Positions 58,720 through 64,000 of a DNA stretch of 64,000 nt are shown in pieces (within the stretch, counting starts at the first letter, position 1; every line of letters starts with the position of its first letter). A model generated the notes under the pieces. The model was not told where the DNA came from and ran no database searches. It was given only the letters and a program-made list of their open reading frames with translations. The DNA is from JAVBJV01 sp031555315 (GTDB taxonomy: Bacteria; Pseudomonadota; Alphaproteobacteria; Acetobacterales; Acetobacteraceae): the NCBI GenBank assembly GCA_031555315.1, contig JAVBUO010000005.1, forward strand, positions 248,001-312,000. Direction: 5' to 3'. A program made the translations under genes and the position numbers.

Positions 58720-60110
58720 TATTGTTCCTTAAAGGCGCGAGAGAAGCTGTCGATCATCGGTTGCAGCAGATACTGCATGAAGGTCCTGCTGCCGGCGTTG
58801 ATATGAACCTCGACCGGCATGCCTGGAATAAGGCGGAGTTCAGGCGGCAGACGGGCCATTTCTTCTTCCGAGAGCCTGACTTGGACCCGGTAATAGGATT
58901 GCCTGGTTCTGTCATCGATGGTGATGTCCGGCGCGACGAAAATGACTTCCCCACGGATTTCTGAAACGAGTCGTTGCTTGAAGGCAGGAAGTCTGGCTTC
59001 GGCATTCTGGCCGATATGCACGATGTCGATATCGTGCGGCTGGACATTCACTTCGGCGATCAGGCGATCGCGTTCCGGCGCGAGATCGAACACTGCGTCG
59101 CCGGGACGGACAACCGCGCCGATGGTGAAGAACTTCGCATTCAGAATGGTGCCGTCTTCAGGCGCGACGATTTCACGGCGGCGCGAGACGTCGGACACGG
59201 CGCGCAGGCGTTCTTCCGTTTCGATCAATTTTGCACGGACGTCCCGGATCTCCAGAGACGCCTCCTGAATGCGCTGAAACCCGAGCTGCTGGATCTGCCC
59301 GCGGGCTTCGTTTGCTTGGGATTCATAGCGTGCCATCTGCGCTTGGATGTCATCAAGGTTGCCAACCAGAGACGCTTCAGTTCGTTGTAGTGCCAGCAAC
59401 CGCGGGCGGCGTTCCAGGCCGAGGCGCAGAAGTTCTTCCACGCTTTGCATTTCGTCACGGATTAGTGCGACCTGCCGGGTCAGCGCCTGCATCTGCGCAC
59501 GTCCGGATTGGATTTGATGCTGGGCCTGTTCAATGCGCGCCTGCAGAATGGTGACTTGGCTGTGGAGATTTGTCTGACGGGATTCGAACAGGATTTTCTG
59601 CCCGAGAACAGCATCGGCCGCACGGGTATCCGTTCTCATGGCATCGAGAAGCTCGGGCGGGAACGCGATGCTGTCCTGGTTCTGGATTTCGGCCTGCAGC
59701 CGCGCATCCTGTGCCATCAGAGCCCAGCGGTTTGCGCGGGTGCTTTCCGTCGTGCTGCCGGACTGGGTATCGTCCAGGCGCATCAAAACCTGCCCGGCGG
59801 TGACGTGATCGCCATCGCGCACCAGAATCTCGCGGATGATCCCGCCTTCCAGATGTTGGATCGTGCGGCGCGACCCCTCGACCTTGATGATGCCCGGGGC
59901 GATGGCCGCTTCGGCCAACGGAACCATTGTCGCCCAGACGAGAAAGCCGCCCAGAAAACCAATCAGCGCGATCGCGCCGATCCACACAGCCATCCGGGTC
60001 GGCGGTTTGGCCGGTGGGGCATGTACGCCGCTGCCCAGGATGGGGGCAAAGGTGGAAGTTGTGGCGAGCGTCCCGGGCGTTGCGGGATGTATGACGAGAT
60101 TTCCGCTCAT
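58719..60110 (-). CDS. Type I secretion membrane fusion protein, HlyD family
   Basis: A 463-residue periplasmic adaptor with one N-terminal membrane helix (about 42-65), then GSRRTIQHLEGGIIREILVRDGDHVTAGQ (split biotinyl-lipoyl motif, first half), a long coiled-coil hairpin (about 140-310), and the second lipoyl/beta-barrel half with IVAPEDGTILNAKFFTIGAVV. The RRTIQHLEGGI block is the hallmark of T1SS adaptors. It overlaps the ABC gene by 4 bases. An outer-membrane TolC partner must be elsewhere. Confidence 0.94.
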   Translation of the reverse strand: MSGNLVIHPATPGTLATTSTFAPILGSGVHAPPAKPPTRMAVWIGAIALIGFLGGFLVWATMVPLAEAAIAPGIIKVEGSRRTIQHLEGGIIREILVRDGDHVTAGQVLMRLDDTQSGSTTESTRANRWALMAQDARLQAEIQNQDSIAFPPELLDAMRTDTRAADAVLGQKILFESRQTNLHSQVTILQARIEQAQHQIQSGRAQMQALTRQVALIRDEMQSVEELLRLGLERRPRLLALQRTEASLVGNLDDIQAQMARYESQANEARGQIQQLGFQRIQEASLEIRDVRAKLIETEERLRAVSDVSRRREIVAPEDGTILNAKFFTIGAVVRPGDAVFDLAPERDRLIAEVNVQPHDIDIVHIGQNAEARLPAFKQRLVSEIRGEVIFVAPDITIDDRTRQSYYRVQVRLSEEEMARLPPELRLIPGMPVEVHINAGSRTFMQYLLQPMIDSFSRAFKEQ

Positions 60111-61873
60111 GACGTTGCCTTTCTGTCAGAGGCGATTTGTTGAACGTCCGTTGGCGCAGAAAGATTGGTGTGGACGGGCTTCATAAAGCGCCTCATGACC
60201 TCATTGCGCGGACCGAAAGCTTCCACCATTCCGTCACGCAGCAGGAGGATTTTGTCGACTCCCTGAAGCAGATTGGGGCGATGAGAGACGACAACGACGG
60301 TGGTTTTCTGTTCCTTGAGGAAGTTGAGGGTTTTTATCAGAATGGCTTCGGCGTCTCCGTCCAGATTGCTGTTTGGTTCATCCAGAATCAGCAGCCGTGG
60401 ATTTCCGAACAGCGCACGGGCGAGTCCGATCATCTGACGCTGCCCGCCGGAAAGATATGCACCGGCATCGCCGATTTCCGTCTCATAACCTTTGGGAAGG
60501 TGCAGGATCATGTCGTGGCAGCCGGCCTGCTGGGCGGCGGCGTAGACCTGTTCCGGGCTGGCTTTTTGCAGGCGTGCGATGTTGTCGAAAACAGTACCCT
60601 CGAACAGTTCGACGTCCTGCGGCAGGTAACCGATATGCCGGCCGAAATCCTCGCGCTGCCAATGGAACACGTTGGCGCCATCCAGGCGGACGGTACCCGC
60701 CATGGGCTCGTGAATGCCGCACAGCAGCCTAATCAACGTCGTCTTCCCTGCAGCGGACGGGCCGATGATGGCCAGGCTTTCGCCAGCATCGAGACTGAAC
60801 GAGACACCCTTGATCAGAGGGGTGCTCTGATTCTGAAATCCGAATGCGACACGGTCGACGGATAGCACGCCCATTGGCGCGGGCAGAGGGATACCGGTCG
60901 GGCGCATGCGCGGTGCGGCGAGGAAGATTTTGAGGCGTTGATAGGCGCTGCGGGCTCCGACCAGATGCTTCCATCCGCTGATCATCTGTTCAACCGGAGC
61001 AAGCGCGCGACCCATGATGATCGATCCGGCAATCATGGCGCCGGAGGTCATTTCGTTCTGCAGCACCAGCAATGCACCAACGCCGAGAATGGCGACCTGC
61101 ACCGTGAAGCGGAAAAATTTCGTGGCAGCCAGGATGAAGCCGGCGCGATCCGCCGCGGCCTGCTGGTCGGGGGCGCTGGCGAGGTATGCGTTCTGCCAAC
61201 GTTGAAGCGCAGCAGGCATCATGCCCATGCAGTCTATCACTTCGGCATTGCGTGAAATGCTTTCGCTGCTGCGCTGAGCCGCCTGTAAGGCGATGCTGTT
61301 TTTCCGTAGAAGCTTGGATGTGAAAGCCTCGTTTACCAGCGTCAGAATGCAAAGAATGGCAGCGCCCGCCGTTGCAACCCAGCCAAGGGCGGGATGCAGA
61401 AGGAAAATGAAGGCTAGATAGATCGGAACCCACGGCACGTCGTAAAGCACCAGCATGGCCGGGCTTCCCATGAAGTTGCGGCAGGTCGACAGGTCACGCA
61501 GTGCTTCCATCCGGTAGGAAAGGCCGCGTAGCTGGCTTTCTATGGCGCGCACGAAACCCTCAGGGGCAATGCGCTGTTCGATCCAGACAGAAGACCTCTG
61601 CATGATCTGGCTGCGCATAGCCTCGAGCAGTGCCATCAGTGCGAGTGCGGACAATGTGATGAGGGTCAGAAACAGCAGTGTATCTGTGTTACGTGTGGCG
61701 AGCACGCGATCATATACCTGCATCATGTAGATGCTGGTGGTGAGTTGCAGCAGGTTGATCACAAGGCTGAAGGCCCCGGCGATTAGAAACTGGCCGCGAC
61801 ATGCGTGGATTGCATGTGTAAGAGCCGTGCCAGATTGCGGAGATTGAGCCAGACCTAAGAGTGAGATGTTCAT
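60107..61873 (-). CDS. Type I secretion ABC transporter, PrtD-like
   Basis: A 588-residue permease-ATPase fusion. Six hydrophobic segments occupy the first half, followed by the nucleotide-binding domain: Walker A GPSAAGKTTLIRLL, signature LSGGQRQMIGLARALFG, Walker B LLILDEPNSNLDG and the switch His in VVVVSHRPNLL. There is no C39 peptidase-like domain at the N-terminus, so it belongs to the PrtD/RTX-protease exporter group that reads a C-terminal signal. ATG 61873 with AAAGGTGG upstream was chosen over 61966. In rhizobial EPS loci, the related PrsD-PrsE system secretes polymer-cleaving glycanases; the substrate here is not in the window. Confidence 0.94.
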   Translation of the reverse strand: MNISLLGLAQSPQSGTALTHAIHACRGQFLIAGAFSLVINLLQLTTSIYMMQVYDRVLATRNTDTLLFLTLITLSALALMALLEAMRSQIMQRSSVWIEQRIAPEGFVRAIESQLRGLSYRMEALRDLSTCRNFMGSPAMLVLYDVPWVPIYLAFIFLLHPALGWVATAGAAILCILTLVNEAFTSKLLRKNSIALQAAQRSSESISRNAEVIDCMGMMPAALQRWQNAYLASAPDQQAAADRAGFILAATKFFRFTVQVAILGVGALLVLQNEMTSGAMIAGSIIMGRALAPVEQMISGWKHLVGARSAYQRLKIFLAAPRMRPTGIPLPAPMGVLSVDRVAFGFQNQSTPLIKGVSFSLDAGESLAIIGPSAAGKTTLIRLLCGIHEPMAGTVRLDGANVFHWQREDFGRHIGYLPQDVELFEGTVFDNIARLQKASPEQVYAAAQQAGCHDMILHLPKGYETEIGDAGAYLSGGQRQMIGLARALFGNPRLLILDEPNSNLDGDAEAILIKTLNFLKEQKTTVVVVSHRPNLLQGVDKILLLRDGMVEAFGPRNEVMRRFMKPVHTNLSAPTDVQQIASDRKATS

Positions 61874-62195
61874 CAGCCACCTTTTTGTGCAAACTATGCT
61901 GGTTGCGTGCGCCATTTTGCAACCATGTTTTGTGGTGTGTGATGCTGACTGAAGGTTGATTGACAAACGGTAACCAAAACCGGGAAAAAGAAGTTTAATT
62001 TAACACAAATGGGCGAACATCGACCGTGCATGGCGGCTCTACGGTCGTGATTTTTGCTAATATTTGAGTGCCGCAGTTTGAAGGCTGGATAACGTAAGGT
62101 TTTTTATTAACGGTTAAGTCCTCGTGGATCGCGGCTTGCGGAAGAGGGGCGATGTATAGAAAGATGCGGTAAATTTCCGAGCGAAAGAAACATAA
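61874..62195. promoter_or_regulatory. AT-richer divergent region, T1SS operon / beta-barrel gene
   Basis: 322 bases carrying the promoters of both the type I secretion operon and the outer-membrane barrel gene. It contains an inverted repeat CGACCGT (62021-62027) / ACGGTCG (62041-62047) followed by a T-run, and the perfect palindrome TTAACgGTTAA (62107-62117). No gene is seen in it. Confidence 0.5.
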
Positions 62196-63473
62196 ATGCT
62201 GACAAAAAAATCTGGGGGCGCGCTTTTTCTTCCTTTTTTTATTTTTTTTGTCATGCCGGCTTTCGGACAGACGGGAGGTTTTGTCGGGCCTCGTGGAATT
62301 TATGACAGGCGCGGTGAAACGGTGCTGGCCAGACCGAGGCCAGATTACGATGCTTTAGGGGTTCATGTCGGGGTGTGGTCGATACAGCCGTCGATCAGCA
62401 GTGAGCTTGGATATGACAACAACGTCCGGAGCAGCCACACCGACCGGGATGGAAGCTTTTTTGTCTTGAACTCTGGTTCTGTGAATGCAGATGGCACCTG
62501 GTCGGATGCAAGGCTGAATGTTCAAGCTGGTATTTCGGATTATCGCTATTTCGATTTATCGGAACAAAACTATACGAACTGGAATGTGGGAACTTCGGGC
62601 AGATACGATTTGCGTCAGGACTGGTCCGTGTTTGGCGGTGTCGAGCATGAAACACGACACGAATTGCAAGATGACCCGAGCAGCCCGGGAAGCTCCGAGC
62701 CCGTTCAGTACACTCTGGATCGGGCGTTCGCGGGCACGCGGTACGGCTTTAACAGGCTGTTCTTTCAGCCGGAGGTGGCGCTGCGATCCTACCGGTATGA
62801 CACAGCGGTGATCGATGGCTTTGATCAGTCACAGTCCTATCGTGATAGGGATGTGTATATCGGGGCGCTGACGACGGGATATGCGTTGTCGCCGGGTCGT
62901 AACCTCAATCTGGTTGGGCGCGTGTACAGATCAAATTACATCAACACGCAGCCGGCCGGATTTATTCCGTATGACAGCACGACTTACGAACTCATGACGG
63001 GGGTCGACTATGACAGTGACGGTATCTGGAATTATCGCGTGCTGCTTGGTGTGCGGTTTCGCGAATACGACGACAACCGCCTGAAGTCGACCACGAATTT
63101 CGCATTGGATGGATACGTCAGCTATCGCCCAACCGCCATGACGACTGTCACGGGAACGGCATTTTCCGTGATGGAGGAGGGGGCGACACCCGGAGACGGT
63201 GGGTACAATCGGGTGACAGGGAATATCGCAATCGATCATGAGTATCTGCGCAATGTCATCCTGCATTTGTCGGTCGGTGCGGAATACGTCGATTATGTCT
63301 CGCAGAACCGTTCCTGGACGACGCTACGGGAAACCGTCGGTGCGACGTACCTTGTCAATCGCAATGTCCAGCTTTCCGTTGGATACACGCGTACGGACCG
63401 GGTGGCGACGTCGCGGGATCTGGATGCGTTCAGCCGTGATCTGGCTTTCGTGCGGGTCAGGCTGGCTCTGTAG
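62196..63473 (+). CDS. Outer-membrane beta-barrel protein of EPS locus (BBP2-type)
   Basis: A 425-residue exported protein. A signal peptide (about 1-25, ending FGQ) is followed by a long series of amphipathic strands with alternating aromatic residues: SISSELGYDNNVRSS, LNVQAGISDYRYFDLS, WSVFGGVEHETRH, FFQPEVALRSYRYD and a final LSVGYTRTD ... FVRVRLAL. A closing hydrophobic strand fits an outer-membrane barrel of the beta-barrel porin 2 type, often found in polysaccharide loci. With the short OPX lipoprotein it may make the exit pore. The following WecG-like gene starts 2 bases after the stop. Confidence 0.82.
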   Translation: MLTKKSGGALFLPFFIFFVMPAFGQTGGFVGPRGIYDRRGETVLARPRPDYDALGVHVGVWSIQPSISSELGYDNNVRSSHTDRDGSFFVLNSGSVNADGTWSDARLNVQAGISDYRYFDLSEQNYTNWNVGTSGRYDLRQDWSVFGGVEHETRHELQDDPSSPGSSEPVQYTLDRAFAGTRYGFNRLFFQPEVALRSYRYDTAVIDGFDQSQSYRDRDVYIGALTTGYALSPGRNLNLVGRVYRSNYINTQPAGFIPYDSTTYELMTGVDYDSDGIWNYRVLLGVRFREYDDNRLKSTTNFALDGYVSYRPTAMTTVTGTAFSVMEEGATPGDGGYNRVTGNIAIDHEYLRNVILHLSVGAEYVDYVSQNRSWTTLRETVGATYLVNRNVQLSVGYTRTDRVATSRDLDAFSRDLAFVRVRLAL

Positions 63474-63475
63474 CC

Positions 63476-64000
63476 ATGAAAAACTGCATCCGGCTTCTGG
63501 GGCATGATTTCTGGGATATCGGTCTGGACGAAGCTGTTACGGCTATCTGCGAACGCCCGCCAGAATTGCCGTTCGCAGTGGTGGTGACACCGAACGCTGA
63601 TCATGTTGTTCGCTTGTCGCAGCGTAAAGATCTCAGACAGTATTACGACACGGCTTGGATGACGTTGCTGGATAGCCGCGTGATTTATTTTTTGGCCCAA
63701 AGGCTCGGGTTGCATGTGCCGCAGGTTGTAACCGGGGCAGATCTGACGAAAGCGCTGCTTGCGCAGGAATCCGTACGCAACGGGGATATAACGATCATTG
63801 GCCTGGATGCTGAATCTGTTGATCAGCTTCGGCTGAAACATAGACTAAAGAATGTGTTTCACCACAATCCGCCGATGGGATTCGATTTTGACGTTGCGGC
63901 ATTCAAGTGTGCGGTCGATTTTGTCCATGCACACCCGGCGCGTGTCGTTTTTCTGGCGGTTGGCAGCCCACGGCAGGAAAAACTGGCCGCTGCCATTCGT
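63476..64000 (+). CDS. WecG/TagA/CpsF-family glycosyltransferase (5' part, cut by window end)
   Basis: 175 residues are visible. NCIRLLGHDFWDIGLDEAV, VVVTPNADHVVRLSQR, WMTLLDSRVIYFLAQRLG, VTGADLTKALLA and ARVVFLAVGSPRQEKLAAAIR follow the family order exactly; the TPNADHV and (A/V)GSPRQEK blocks are diagnostic. WecG-type enzymes add ManNAcA, ManNAc or GlcA-type residues to a lipid-linked acceptor, as in gum and acetan synthesis. It starts 2 bases after the barrel gene stop. Only the C-terminus is missing. Confidence 0.9.
   Translation, partial: MKNCIRLLGHDFWDIGLDEAVTAICERPPELPFAVVVTPNADHVVRLSQRKDLRQYYDTAWMTLLDSRVIYFLAQRLGLHVPQVVTGADLTKALLAQESVRNGDITIIGLDAESVDQLRLKHRLKNVFHHNPPMGFDFDVAAFKCAVDFVHAHPARVVFLAVGSPRQEKLAAAIR

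Noticed and set aside
1..64000. CRISPR arrays, prophage or insertion sequences
   Set aside because: No regularly spaced direct repeats, integrase, transposase or phage structural genes were recognised on either strand.

Overview
The window reads as a GC-rich, gene-dense alphaproteobacterial chromosome segment, most likely Rhodospirillales/Acetobacterales in the broad sense. The clues are a GatCAB amidotransferase, a GluQRS synthetase, an IalB-family protein, a Bug/TctC-type receptor, a cytochrome c' next to a b-type cytochrome, and a compact psd-pssA pair. No species can be named from sequence alone. There is no sign of a prophage, a CRISPR array or a complete insertion sequence. One tRNA gene is present.

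Layout. 0-4 kb: end of a cytochrome c' gene and a b561-type cytochrome, a LysM envelope protein, then psd-pssA for phosphatidylethanolamine synthesis. 4-11 kb: a CaiB/BaiF CoA-transferase with a divergent class I CoA-transferase-like pair, ruvX, and gatCAB followed by a PerM-like permease. 12-17 kb: cinA-pgpA-slt, dapA-smpB and a sulfite-oxidase-fold enzyme. 17-25 kb: an acyltransferase, a beta-ketoadipate-type thiolase (pcaF) under an IclR-family regulator with well-formed operators, an internally duplicated unknown protein beside an esterase, gluQ, a solute receptor, and scoAB. 25.7-28.2 kb: an unfamiliar operon of one small unknown protein and two glutamine-amidotransferase-fold proteins, followed by an isochorismatase-family hydrolase. 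28-33 kb: an autotransporter remnant, ialB, and three membrane proteins typical of polysaccharide modification (two acyltransferase-like proteins, one O-antigen-ligase-like). 33-41 kb: a GntR regulator with a gamma-glutamyltransferase, ppa, tRNA-Met, a phytase-like esterase, and glpR-glpD-glpK. 41-48 kb: a CitE-like lyase and a complete branched-chain amino acid-type ABC transporter with two tandem receptors. 48.5-52.6 kb: an L,D-transpeptidase, a DUF882 peptidase, an acyl-CoA dehydrogenase and MepA. 52.6 kb to the end: an exopolysaccharide locus.

The exopolysaccharide locus is the most system-like region. A short OPX lipoprotein and a Wzc-type co-polymerase/tyrosine kinase are transcribed divergently. 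They are followed by two family 2 glycosyltransferases, a pyruvyl transferase-like protein, a complete inner-membrane type I secretion pair (HlyD-type adaptor and PrtD-type ABC protein) with a 93-residue unknown protein, a beta-barrel outer-membrane protein, and a WecG/TagA-type glycosyltransferase cut by the window edge. The short OPX protein plus a separate beta-barrel fits a two-part outer-membrane exporter. The type I system recalls loci in which it secretes enzymes that trim the polymer.

Other points of interest are PcaU-like operators at the pcaF/iclR genes, a CoA-transferase pair without the usual catalytic glutamate, a 72-bp interspersed repeat present twice in opposite orientation, and a terminator whose 3' arm doubles as a ribosome binding site. 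Start codons were chosen from visible ribosome binding sites and family N-termini, and several remain judgement calls. All assignments come from reading motifs by eye, with no database search.
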